Program-made: the position numbers and the translations under genes
Notes under the pieces: model-generated
What the model was told of the DNA's origin: nothing
The model's database searches: none
Seen by the model: the letters and a program-made list of their open reading frames with translations, nothing else
Shown here: positions 23,861 through 35,440 of the stretch, piece by piece
Numbering within the stretch: the first letter of the stretch is position 1
Layout of the letters: each line of letters opens with the position of its first letter
NCBI GenBank assembly: GCA_963969595.1
Contig: OZ018414.1
Coordinates: 20,505,660-20,569,659, forward strand
DNA: 64,000 nucleotides
Direction of reading: 5' to 3'
DNA from: Neckera pumila
Taxonomy: Eukaryota; Streptophyta; Bryopsida; Hypnales; Neckeraceae

Positions 23861-25626
23861 CATCTGCACAATGGATTGTATCTAAATGCTTTGCTTTAAG
23901 TTGGTGGCGTGTTGAAGATCCTCAGATTTACATAACATGCTTGAGATCAGCAGTACTGGTTTGTGTGCATGAGGCTGAAGCTAAATGGACAGTGCAAATT
24001 AGGGGAGGGGGCATTTCAGCAAACTCACTGAACTTTTTTCTTCGCTAACAATGATGTATAAGGTGGGCACTCCCAAATGCGCCACTTACCGTAAACCACC
24101 ATCCTCACTATAGGTGTACATTTCCCAAATCAATCATGTACCTAAGTATGTGGAAGAAACAATTTTAGAACCAAACTTTGTTCCTTCATAATTTTTGCAT
24201 ATTCTATTCAAATATCATGTTCTTTCTTTCTTTGGAATTTCCTTTCACTTGTTAATAAGAAAATATGAAAATTTAATCAATCTAATAATAGTAATTAGAC
24301 ACAATAGCAAAAAGTGGTAATTTTGGGGTACAGACCTTACAAAAGTTTAGTGAGTTTGTTGAACTCACTGTGATTCCCCCTCTTGTGAGTATGTCGCTAT
24401 GAGGAGTGAATTTTAGGAGACTAAGCAAAAGGTTGGGCTGTTTAGGAGAGATTATTTTGTAGCAAAATAGTGAAGGCCCACTTGAGATCTCTTTAAGTCC
24501 AACGCAAAGATTCATGTTGTGTTTGTTCTTTAATCTAAAATAAGTAAGTGTAATTAAAAATCAATGAAGTGCATCTGTAATAATTGCATCCCTTTTGAAC
24601 TCTTTTTTTTTAATAAATTCAAACATTAGAAGTATAGAATGAAAAACATAGAGGTTTCAAATTGATCATGACTGCATCCAAAATTGAAAGGTGTATGAGT
24701 ATTAAAGTGAAATATATCCCATTAGATTAGTTGCAACTTTGTATATTCATATGAATATTCAATTTAAAAAAAAATTAATATATTTTTTAAAACTTCCTAA
24801 ACTATTGGAGTCTTTTCTAATTGATTTTGTGATCAAAAGATGAAGATTGAACAGAATAAATCATGAAACTCAATACTATCACTAAAACATTCTTTCAACT
24901 ATCACTACGACATTCTAGAATAGAAAGCTTATAAACAAGAGAGTGTTTTTTAAGGTAAAATAAGTCCCTACTTGTGCCATATAATCATTTCTGCCACTTT
25001 GTATTCCATATGTACTACCAAAATACATTTGAAAATTTAAAACATACACTAGTGATAGCTAGATAATGGTACAAATAGAAAAGGGCCTATTGTGGCATGA
25101 CCACTTTATGAATAGGGTCTCTTATTTTAAAAGGGCCTACAACTAAACCTTTAGGATAGTTTTCATTATTAAATTGTCATAAATGCTTATGGATCTTATT
25201 TGGAAAAGATTTCAATTTTGTTGTACATTTTTTGGATATCATCTGAATTAATTATGACTTTCCAAAGTAAATTTTCAGAAATTAATGTACTCTAATTTTG
25301 ATGTATATGGCTTGAATTGAGTATCTAATTATTTTCAAGATTCTTTTATTTTTAGTTTAATTTTTTTGTGGAACAAATGGCATAACCATTGCATGAAAAA
25401 CTCGAAACCAAAAACAACCAAGCCGTGAGGCTGGACAATGAAGAGAATAGAGCAGGAACCAATGAGACAAGAAACTACTTAAATAAGCAGGGAAGAAGAC
25501 CTTTCTTGTTCCAAATAATATTAGAAGTAGACTATGTAGTAGAGATGGAGAGTGGATCATAATTAGGTCAAATTTAGACCATAGACTAGCTGCCTGGTTA
25601 AGACGTTGGTGAACCCAAGCTGGGCT
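23861..25626. other. AT-rich intergenic sequence
   Basis: No gene was recognised. Near 25586 the phrase CTGCCTGGTTAAGACGTTGG loosely resembles a tRNA-type A box, but no matching B box follows because an F1 element starts at 25627. Confidence 0.4.
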
Positions 25627-26300
25627 TTAACCCCTAAAGGACCAAGGTGATTTCATATCAAAAATCACCCAAAACTATAATATCTATTGCAAAGAGAAAG
25701 AGCTATAATTGTTTTGTTTTTTTTGCATATCCAACTATCAAATTGTATACTTGACTAGTATATAAATACATGGAAGAAATTTCAAAGACTTTGACCATGT
25801 AGATTGCAAGATATATGCATTTAAAGTGAAGAAAACAAGTGTTTTAACACCTTGCTTCACTAGATTTTTTGGCTTTGAATCCTTTTAGATCAAATTTTTT
25901 GCACTACTGGTTATGATTTTCTACTGCTTATTAATATTAAGTAGTTGAATTGAGAAACTAACAGAATAATTTAGGAAAATAAACACTTAATTTTCACTCA
26001 TTAAAAAATTGTTAAGTAGAGGAACTAGGGTTAAGATTGAAGAAAAAACGAAATTGTTAATAGCTTTTAGATGGAATTGAATCACATTAATTCCAACGCT
26101 GGGATTATTCTAGCAAGAAAATCTAACCCTATTTAACAAAAAAATTAGAAAAATTCTAAAAATTGCTTAAAAAAATGAACTCTACAAGTTATTTTTTCAA
26201 GAAGATGCTTAGATTGCCCAAAAAACTAAGATTGTCCATAACTTTCTCATTATTAGTCCAAATGAAATGAACAAAGCTTTGCATGTAGACAACAAGACGT
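25627..26300 (+). mobile_element. F1 MITE, left part only
   Basis: It starts TTAACCCCTAAAGGACCAAG and follows the 8854-type copies through AAGATGCTTAGATTGCCC and GCATGTAGACAACAAG. The right end is missing. The same subfamily's right part is present at 30424-30789. The two overlap by about 80 bp, so they are separate broken copies rather than two halves of one. Confidence 0.7.
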
Positions 26301-26638
26301 GTGGGTCCTAGAGAATCACCTACAAATTATGTACTAAAAAAATAGTATCTACTATAAAGATTAAGATTGTTTTTATTAATAGTTTGTATCTCTAAAACAT
26401 TGAAAACAACTATATAGGTGCAACAATGTAGACTCTCTTTAGACTATTTGTAATGAATGTTTAATGTCTAAATCCTTTTGGACGAGGTGGAATTTGTGCA
26501 ACATCTCCTTATAGGTAGCTAAAGATTGAAGTATTGTTCATCATCATGTAAGTTGAATGCTACTTTAAATTGGTAAGCTTGAATGATGATAGTTCATCAA
26601 AAAATATTGGCCTCAACATCTTCATGCGTGTGTCTTGG

Positions 26639-27105
26639 TTAATCCCTAAAGGACCAAACACCTTTTTTTTGGCAACATAGCAATTTTGGGCAGCTCACTA
26701 CTAATGGAGTTTTTATTTTTTTTCTTTGAAAATTTCACAAAACATGTGTCCAAGGAGTAGCTTCAAGGTCCAACAGTTTTCACAACTTTTGACTACACGG
26801 TTAAAAAGTTATTGCATGACATGTAGTTTTCGTTACTTAGCGGGCAGCCCGAGCAGCTCAAAAAACTTCTTTAAAAATCACTTTCTTGAAAAATGAAAAA
26901 TTGGAAGTGGTTGTAAAGAAATATTTAGAAGTGGAAAATCTTAAATCTCTCCATTTTGTTTAATGAGACAAGAGTTATGAGGTATTCTAGTTTGTGGGTA
27001 GGTATGGAGTCTTTGGATTCCAAAAAAAATACAAACTCCGTTTGTAGTAAGCTACCCAAAATTGCTATGTTGCCAAAAAAAGGTATTTGGTCCTTTAGGG
27101 GTTAA
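26639..27105. mobile_element. F1 short fold-back MITE (467 bp)
   Basis: TTAATCCCTAAAGGACCAAA begins it and TTTGGTCCTTTAGGGGTTAA ends it. The inverted ends extend about 75 bp inwards (GGCAACATAGCAATTTTGGG on the left, its near-perfect reverse on the right). This is the most symmetrical F1 copy and is non-coding. Confidence 0.85.
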
Positions 27106-28263
27106 TATGCTTTTTATTGCACTACAGTCAATGTCAAATATGGAGTAGTATTTTGCAGTGTCTTTGGCATGGGTACATTTTATATTTACTAGCAAATGTT
27201 CTTTTCTTTTGCATCTACTTTGATACAATTGTTGGACTTCTTTGGGCTTGAAATTTAGAGTAGAGTTTGATGAACATATACAACAAAGGCCAATATTCTA
27301 GGGCACCAATTTTGTGGGCATCAAAATCATTAGTAAGTACCATTTACTATGTTTCAGCCTTCTCTAAACAACCACTAGAAGATTATTTGTTGCAGCTATC
27401 TTATTCCTAATTTAAGCTAGAAGTGCACAAAAGAATTGTGCACCACTGTTATATATTAAAATGCACAAACTTATTCCACTCGATCTAGCTACATCTTGCA
27501 TTCTAGGTGTTGCGACTAATCTTATGCTAGAGAATATTCAGTTTCAGTTTGCTACGAAATCAAGTCGTGACTAGACATCTGTACATTGAAATGCGTATAG
27601 AAATAGCTGTATTCACGTATGTAACCAATAATTTGTGTAGCACCTCATTTTACTATCTGCAATATTATAAGAAGTGTCAAAAAGGTTACATCATATAAAT
27701 TACATGGCGCCATAAACTTTTACTCCAAGAGGGGCCAAAGTTTACTTTCCTTGGCAAGCACAACTTTGAACATTATAATCTTTCAATCTGCGTAGTAAAA
27801 TGGGCTAAAATTTTTTCCATACATTGAAAAGATATTTTACTAGAGTTTTGAATAGTTGAAGATTCAAAAAAATGTTTTAATTTTCATTTTAGATCAACAT
27901 ACCAAAAAAAATTGTAGTTTTTTTACAATGTCTTTTGAAAAACACCCTCAGTCCTTTAGTGGTTAAATGGGGGTTCTTACATACTTGAAATATTTGAAGT
28001 ATATCGTAGGCATATTCTAGGCATACTCTAATTAGATTCTCAAATTATTCCTTTTTTGAGTTTAAAGCATCCTACATCACATGTAAAATTTTATAATTCA
28101 GTAAAAATGTTAACTTCTGCAAATAAAAAGGACCCTGTATTTTAGTATATGTAGTTTTCCAATTCTGCACAATGTCCCTCCAAGATTGTAAAGGAAGTGA
28201 TAACATTAGTATTGAAGTGGGTGAGGTACTTGGAATTGAATTTTTTTTTTATATAAATGGTCT
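27106..28263. other. AT-rich sequence with a decayed F1 right end at 27720-27966
   Basis: ACACCCTCAGTCCTTTAGTGGTTAA at the end of that interval is an F1 right terminus with its TTAA at 27963-27966. Upstream sequence (AATCTTTCAATCTGCGTAG) resembles F1 subterminal sequence. The left end is lost. The remaining bases hold nothing recognised. Confidence 0.45.
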
Positions 28264-29117
28264 CTAATTCTGAAAGGATCAAACATGCATTTTTTGGTTA
28301 CATAGAAATTTTGGGCAGATACGTGTGACTAAAGGTATCTATATTTTTGGCCCAAATTTTAACAAAAGGTAAGGACAAGGAATATCTTTCATATGCACTA
28401 AATTTCATGACATCTGGAAATATATTATTGTATGATAGGTAGTTTGTTTCCCAACTCGGGCAACCCGAGTAGATAAAAAAAAATCACTTTTTTCAAAAAA
28501 AAAATTGAGATTTGTTTTTTAGAGTTATATATACATGGAAAGCCATTTGAATCATTGTATTTTCTTCAAAGTCTTCTATCTTACTCAATTTTCAATATTT
28601 AAAAAGAAAAAGAAAACCATAGTATGTACTTTGTTTATTCCAACATTGCAACCACTGGGATTGGCATTTTTCAATTCCATTACTAAATTCTTAACAATTT
28701 AGTATTTTGAATCATTCTCTACTACTGTTTATTTATTATTTTTTTCCTATATGTTGTACACTTCCAAATGAACTAAGATTTTTCAAGCATGTCAACAATT
28801 TGTCTAGGAAAAATAATTCAAAGAAGCACCACCATTTTGGACATTGTTTCATAGAAAAGTGAGGTTGTGAAGTGCAGCTGCCCTGTTTTTTGTAGGGCCA
28901 AAAAAAATGATTTTAGTAAATTTGAATGCTTATATCTTGCAATCCATGCTATGGAAATTTCTGAAATTTTTACATCATGTTTTCAAGTTAGCATACTACA
29001 AGATCCTATGGTTATATATGTCAAAAAAAGTTTCTTCAAAAATTTGATACTTGTTTTAAAAATGGCAACTTTTGAGCTTTTTCAGTGAAAACATAGCCAT
29101 GCAACTTTAGGAATTAA
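28264..29117 (-). mobile_element. F1 MITE in reverse orientation (about 854 bp)
   Basis: It closely parallels 15778-16388 but has a longer left part. The borders are CTAA (mutated TTAA) at 28264 and TTAA at 29114-29117, with TGAAAGGATCAAACATGC at the start and CAACTTTAGGAATTAA at the end. Confidence 0.7.
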
Positions 29118-30423
29118 GAAAAAAACATTGAAATAAAGAATTTTCATCTGTCCAGCTGTTTTCTAGGTTCTTGTGGCATTTGACTTACATTTGTATCACA
29201 TGGATTTTAAACATAAGATGTGAATATTTGAAAATAACAAAAATGATTTATGTCAAGCTTCACTCTTAGTTAGTCAAAAAAGTGAGATTCTAAAAATGAT
29301 CTCGTTGATACAAATAATAGAAAAAATATTTTGCAAGTCACTAAGATCAATTTTATTAACAACACCAAAGTTTGGTTTTGGTTCCATATAGGCTACAAAG
29401 ATCGGTACCAAAAGCACCCCCAGACGCCTTATGGTTTGTTAGATCTCAACTTATCAAACAAAACAAAACAAACAATCTAATTTAAGGGTATTAATGTCAC
29501 TTATTAGCTGGATGGTCATATATATTTTGGGTGTGTCAATTTTAAGAGCTTCATATTTACATAAGTATTTCATACATATGTTTACAATTAAGTGTATTTA
29601 TAAGATGTTTATATGTAGCAATTATGTACCAAGTGGTTGACTAAGTGAAAACAAATATTGATTTGAATACCAAATGAAGATTATATATAAATGACCATGT
29701 AATGGTACCTAGATATGACAAATTTAGATTGTCTACTCTTAGAGCAACCTTTTAAGAACTAATTGCCTATTGGAGAAGCTCTTTAAAAAAAAATGCAGTA
29801 AAGTTTTGTAAGAAGAAAAATAGAATTGGCATCTAACTCAGTCATTTTATATTTTTGGGACCTTTGTGGAATTTTTTACAATTTTTTTTGAAGTGGAAGC
29901 ATAGTAGTCACTAAAAGTGACCACCTCTTGACATGTGCACTACTGATACATTAAAGAAAGTAAAATGTACCTCTGTATTAGTGGTTAATTAGCACCGATA
30001 ATTATACAAATAAGGAAAGATTTAAAAGAGGATAAAAGAGGATGGTAATCCACCTAGGATCTTTTGCAAATTCTAGAAACTAGATACAACAGTAAGATTC
30101 TTCATGCATTGAGTTTCAAACCAGCCAAGAAAAAATGAACAACGCCAATAATTGGACTTCATTTCTGCTCCCTCTAATCCTATACAGACATTCTAATTAC
30201 CATATTCTTTGCATAGATAAACTCAAAGTATCTTCGCATTCAGTTTCTACATGTTACATGGTAATAACAAGGTACAAATTAAAGAATATGAAGATGATCC
30301 TCCTAGAAATTGAGAATGCTGTGACTATCTTTTGAGAAGTGACCACAAGTTTATGGCACACCCCCTAATGACATACTACTATACATAATATCTAAAACAA
30401 TGTAATCTCCTGAGAGCATTGTT
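29118..30423. other. AT-rich spacer with two repeat fragments
   Basis: A partial F3 copy (about 29395-29468, ending GTTAGATCTCAACTTATC and an ACAAAACAAAAC tail) and the 29810-29985 reverse match to 9835-10000 are the only recognised items. Confidence 0.45.
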
Positions 30424-30789
30424 GAGAAGATGCTTAGATTGCCTGAAAAACTAAGATTGTCCATAATTTTCTCATTATTAATCCAAATAAAATGAACAAA
30501 GCTTCGCATGTAGACAAAAATATAATCTTTGAAAAAAAAATTGCGAAAAATTATTTTGACTTTTTGTGATTTTTTTGTGTTGCCTACCAAACCCCATTTT
30601 TGCTTATTGTGCCATAACTTTTGCTCCTAGGCATCAATTTAGATTAAAAAAAATTATATATTCACAAAGCTCTTGCAGCGGTATACAACTTCAAAACATC
30701 CCAAAAAATATCACTACTAACTGAGACAGTAGGAACTTGCCTGAACCCAAATTCTCCCTCGAGGGGACAAATGGTCCTTTAGGGGTTAA
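30424..30789 (+). mobile_element. F1 MITE, right part only
   Basis: It starts within the family at AGAAGATGCTTAGATTGCC and runs to GGTCCTTTAGGGGTTAA. The right-end palindrome region at 30752-30770 reads CTCCCTCGAGGGGACAA. The left half is missing. Confidence 0.7.
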
Positions 30790-31364
30790 GCAACGCTGCC
30801 GCCTAAAATCAAGTAGTGCATTCCACAAGTCATTTTGGACAAATTCTAGGGACCATCTAGGTTGAGTGAAACTCTATTATTTCAATTTTCAAGATTTTCA
30901 AGGACAAACTTTTAATTAGATGTATGAAAATGGATATATTTATTTTAATCCCCACAAGTCCTTTACATAGAAGGAAATGTAGGTTTCGAGTTTTTTTTAG
31001 GCAAAATTGATTATTGCATAAAAAGGAACTAGACTTAAGATCTCCATTTCCACAAGTTTTTATTTTTCTTTCCAACACAATATGGAAACTGCTTCAAAAA
31101 CTTGTACAAAAAAACACGAAGCAATGTGTGATTGTGCTGATTATATCGTTGAAGGATAGACACGTTTCGTCTTTTTAGCGGACTTGAATGTATTTCATTC
31201 ATTTTATATAGCTCCAGCATAAAGCTCTTGGAATTATTTGTAATCCATCTAGTGGGATGCTAGGATTATTTGTAATAAAGAACGGCAATGATATGTAAAT
31301 GTTTTCTAAAGAAGAAGCATTCTCCATCATAACCATTAATAAAAAATTAAAAAATTGGATATAT
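30790..31364. other. AT-rich spacer
   Basis: No gene or repeat end was recognised. Confidence 0.4.
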
Positions 31365-31720
31365 GCTTCTTTTTTTTTTGCTTCGTGTTGCTTCTTATTG
31401 CTTCTTATTTCCTGCTTCATGTTTTTTTTGTTGCTTCTTAGTTGTTGTCTATTTTGCATCTATCTTAACCCCTCCTTGTTTCTTTATTCTTGCTTTTTGT
31501 TTCCTCTTGTTGCATCTTAACTGTCTTGCTTCTTGTTACTTCTTAGTTCTTACTTCTTGTTTGATTTCCTCTTGTTGCATCTTAAGTCTTGCTTCTTCTT
31601 GCATCTTAATTATTGTTTCTAATTGTTCTTGTTGCCTCTTAGTTATTCCTTCTTATTGCTTGTTGTTACCTCTTCGTACTTGCTGCCTTTTGCCTCTTGT
31701 TCCTTCCATCACCATTGTTA
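31365..31720 (+). repeat. Pyrimidine-rich degenerate tandem repeat
   Basis: Variants of TTGCTTCTTGTTGCTTCTTA recur throughout. The 123-codon frame across it (Cys/Leu/Ser rich) is a by-product of this composition and is not called as a gene. Confidence 0.75.
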
Positions 31721-32269
31721 TTCTTCTACCCTAAATTTAAGCTAAATATTTTTTATTGCTATAAATCTTTGAAGGTTGAGTTTTATTGTTCACTCACAAA
31801 AAAATTAACCTCCCATTTCTTTCATTGTACAGACGGGCACCAAAAGCTAGAACAAAGTCGTTGGAAGCTACTTGCAATCCAATAGAGCCATCTTCACATT
31901 ATTGTAAAGAATATAGATTATATAGGCATTTGTTAATATACATTCATAGAGTGATTCATTGTGATATGTTTTGTGTTAGTGATTAATAAATGTCATTAAA
32001 AAGAGTCGCATTCATTCTCACATTCTTCCTCCTCTCTAATATGACTGTCTTTTGCGAATCATATGTATTTGTTATTAACTGTATAAAGAATCTTTTATTC
32101 AAAAGCTAAATCATATTGATGCATGACTACAACACGTCATATCCATTTAAAATATATGAAAAATGTCATTATAGTTTATGATTGAAGCTAATTTGGACCT
32201 CAACCACTCCAATCACAAACCTTGCATATAAAGCTAAAAATCATGACTTCCAATCATTTGGAATATCAC
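31721..32269. other. AT-rich spacer
   Basis: No gene was recognised. Confidence 0.4.
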
Positions 32270-32619
32270 TTTCTTGAGTCATATTTCAAAATGTATATTG
32301 GCCAAAATATGACTAGCTATAGTCACATAATGCTTATAGTCATATTAAAATGTAATTTTGCACTTCCAAAAATATGATTGCATTTAATTTAGTCATAAAG
32401 GTACCAATGACATCCACATGAACTACCACGTCATCAAAAATATGACTCACAAGAGTCCTTTTCCACATCGACAAAAAATATGATTCACAAGACTCACATT
32501 CAACATCAATAAAAAACATGACTGCAAAAAGTCACATGCCGTGTCAGCAAAAATATGATTCATTGTAGTTATATTCCATGTCAATGGAAAATATGACTAC
32601 ACGGAGTCTCATAGCATGT
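32270..32619. repeat. Degenerate tandem repeat with TATGACT/AGTCATA phrases
   Basis: A unit of about 45-55 bp containing AAAAATATGACTCACAAGAG, followed by TCACATTCCACATCAAC, recurs about six times with mutations. Forward and reverse forms of ATATGACT alternate at the left side, giving short palindromes. Confidence 0.6.
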
Positions 32620-32912
32620 AGGCTTTTTTCTTTTGCCTACACAAAATAGTGAAATTAGGTTGATCCACACTAATTTCTTGACAGTCGACACTATAGAGAT
32701 ATTCATTGCTTTTGTACAATGATACATTTAATTTAGAGCCATGTGTATGGCATAGATTTGTATACCAGTTCAAGTTTAGGTTCAAAGAGTGGCATGCGCC
32801 TCCATGTGGAACAAGCATTGATCCTTGAGGTAATTTATCTTAGGTAAGGCAACCTAATTGACAAGGCAATCTAATTTCACTATTTTGTGTACGTAGGTGA
32901 AAAGAAAGTAAA
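32620..32912. mobile_element. MITE-like element with ~45 bp inverted ends
   Basis: Left GCCTACACAAAATAGTGAAA continuing TTAGGTTG pairs with right CAATCTAATTTCACTATTTT continuing GTGTACGTAGG. A similar end (TGAAATAGTGAAATTAGATT) occurs alone at 57885-57915, so this is a small family. The interior is non-coding. Confidence 0.65.
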
Positions 32913-34928
32913 ACCTCCAAAGATAGCTAATCTATACGCCACATTGGCAAAATATGGCTAATTATACCCTCCAACAACTATATTTATAAATATGACACAT
33001 GTCCCAAGCGATTAGTTGGTAATGACTGGATCCAATCATATCATGTATTATCTATAGTGATTCTTGCATAAGTCATATTTTGAGATTTTGAGACTCATTG
33101 CAATCATATATTGCAGTCATAAAACACCCATTTTATTGTAATGTCAAATTTGGTATCTTCAAGAATGTGAGAAGGCCATTCAACGCCTTGTACTCCAACA
33201 AGGATCTGCCTTTGCAAAAGAGATGGAAAATGGCAATAAACTGTGTAGTCTTTCATATCCGATCTACTTTGTATTCAATTTGCACTTCCTCAAAGATTGA
33301 TGGCCCACTCAACACTTAGAAGTTATAGATGGAAACAACATGCAAATGTCAATAATTCTTAGCAATGTACTCTTCTCCTTTTTTGATGCCAAGGTGTATA
33401 AGATCTTTTCTAATTTGGAAATTCTTTGCCAACATGTTTTTTCAAATGTATCAATTTTGCAGCTATAGTGAATGTGCAGCCTTTCATGGAACAAACATGC
33501 ACTATACACAATGTACAATCATATTCCTATCTCCACTAAATGTTTGCCTTGGATCTTTGGAGTTGCAACTTGAAATAAGTAAAAATGTAGAATAGTGGGC
33601 CTCTTGGCAAAGACAACAACAAGAGCCATTGGTAGCAATCTTCACCTTACAAAACAATGACGATGCAATTAGCATTGCACTACAAGAGGAAGGCATGCCA
33701 AGTAAGGAATGCAACAAATACAAATACCAAACTATTGCAGGAATGCAACAACTATTGCAAGAACTCAAAATAAAAATTTGCTACAAGATATAGGAGAGGT
33801 CTCTGAGGTGTAAAGAAGTATCAAATTCAAATGTAAGCACAAAAGGCATTTCACAATGAGCATAGAAAGCAAGGTAATAGTAAGCAAAGATGATACGATG
33901 AGTTTCATTTGCATGTGGTTTAAAAAAATAAAATTTAACAAGCCGACATCAAAAACTATACTAGATAAATCTAGTGAGAAAAAACCTAGCAAAGAAAAGT
34001 TTAGCTATTGTGCAAAACAAAATATAAGTGTATCACTATTCTTTGAGTTATGGTACAGGAAACAAACTCCTAAGAATTTCTTTAAGGTAGAACAACCTAT
34101 GACCACCCATATGTGCAATCTAGATATCTTGTGCAATATGCTGATTGTTGCCTGTATTTTTTATAGAAAGAATTAACTGAATTGACGAAAATTCAAGCGG
34201 AAAAATACTAATCTGATAAGAATTTGAATTGAAATGAATTTTGAAACCAAAAATATAAACCGTTAGTAGGTGGGGGTATGACCATCTTAAAAAAGTTCAA
34301 AATCAATGACCTACCATCCTAATCTCGTTTGATGAGTGTTATAAAAGCACAAGTTAGTTCAACATTCTAAAAGGACCTCTTTTTTTGGCTAAAATTACAA
34401 CTTATTCTGACAAGTGTTTATTCATAATTAAGCTCACGTAAACCAACATTTATTGAACCACATCATAATCAACCTTAAACTTTCCATCAACAGATGTGAA
34501 GTTGGTTTCATTCCCTAACAATAGCATCTAATTGCTTACCCAAAGTACTTGACTTACACACTGCAAACTAGCCCAATTGGGAGGGTCTTCTAGATGACGT
34601 AATTGGGTCATTGACAACATTGGATGGATTGACTCTAATTGCAATCTAGCAATCAACTCCATTGATGATGAAACTGATTATTTGGTAGTTGGAATCTTCT
34701 TTGAAGGTGGGCTATGGGTGGACTTTGTCAACATGCAACCACTAAAAAATATTTTCATTGCCTATATATGACACCTTCATACAAATATCTTGTTCTTCAA
34801 TGGTCTTGTAATAGTGCACATGATAAGCTCGATCATGTTAGGTTTGCACACAAATACTAGCAATATCATAAACTTGCAAAATTATTGTCTCTCAACTATG
34901 ATCCACTTTTCGGCCTCCAATTATGAGA
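32913..34928. other. AT-rich sequence without a recognised gene
   Basis: The largest frame (33856-34176, 106 codons) has no recognisable domain and lies in low-GC sequence; it may be a transposon relic or chance. Confidence 0.4.
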
Positions 34929-35440
34929 TTAGTCATTTTTTGCTTGCCTAAAGTCATTTCCTACATATAAAAGCAAGTTCCCTGGCGTACCAAAAGTCAT
35001 TTTCAAATTTGCCTTCATGCTGAAAGTCATTTTTTTTTGTCGAAATCCATTCGCGGGTTTGCCAAAAAGTTGCATCCTATTTACTTCCCAAACTCTGCCA
35101 TCTTGTCTGCCAAAATTTGTTGGTTGCAACTACTGCCAAAATTTTCATTATGTCTACCGATTCGTCCCAAACCATCTGTTGTGAATGGAAAAAGTTGCAT
35201 CCCATTCACATGTCTGTCCAAAATTGCCCATCACGTCCAATAAATTTTGCATCACGTCTCCCTATCCGGCCAAAGTCGTCGGCCACATCCACTAGAAGTC
35301 ACATCTCATCCACTTGTCCTTCCAATACCATCCACCAAAAGTCACATCACCACTACCCATGTTTGTAAAGTAATATGTCAAAAGTTACATACCGTAAGCC
35401 AAAGGTTGTTTACGGTTTGTCAAAGGTAAATTTCATTTAT
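34929..35440 (+). repeat. Degenerate tandem repeat with GCCAAAAGT/CATCC phrases
   Basis: Units like GCCAAAATTTGTTGG, then GCATCCCATTCACATGTC, recur irregularly every 35-45 bp. Frames here are by-products. Confidence 0.5.

Noticed and set aside
25627..30789. 25627-26300 and 30424-30789 as two halves of one split F1 element
   Set aside because: They overlap by about 80 bp of the family consensus, so they are separate truncated copies.
31363..31734. 123-codon Cys/Leu/Ser-rich frame
   Set aside because: It is created by the pyrimidine-rich TTGCTTCTT tandem repeat; no signal peptide plus domain structure and no splice context.
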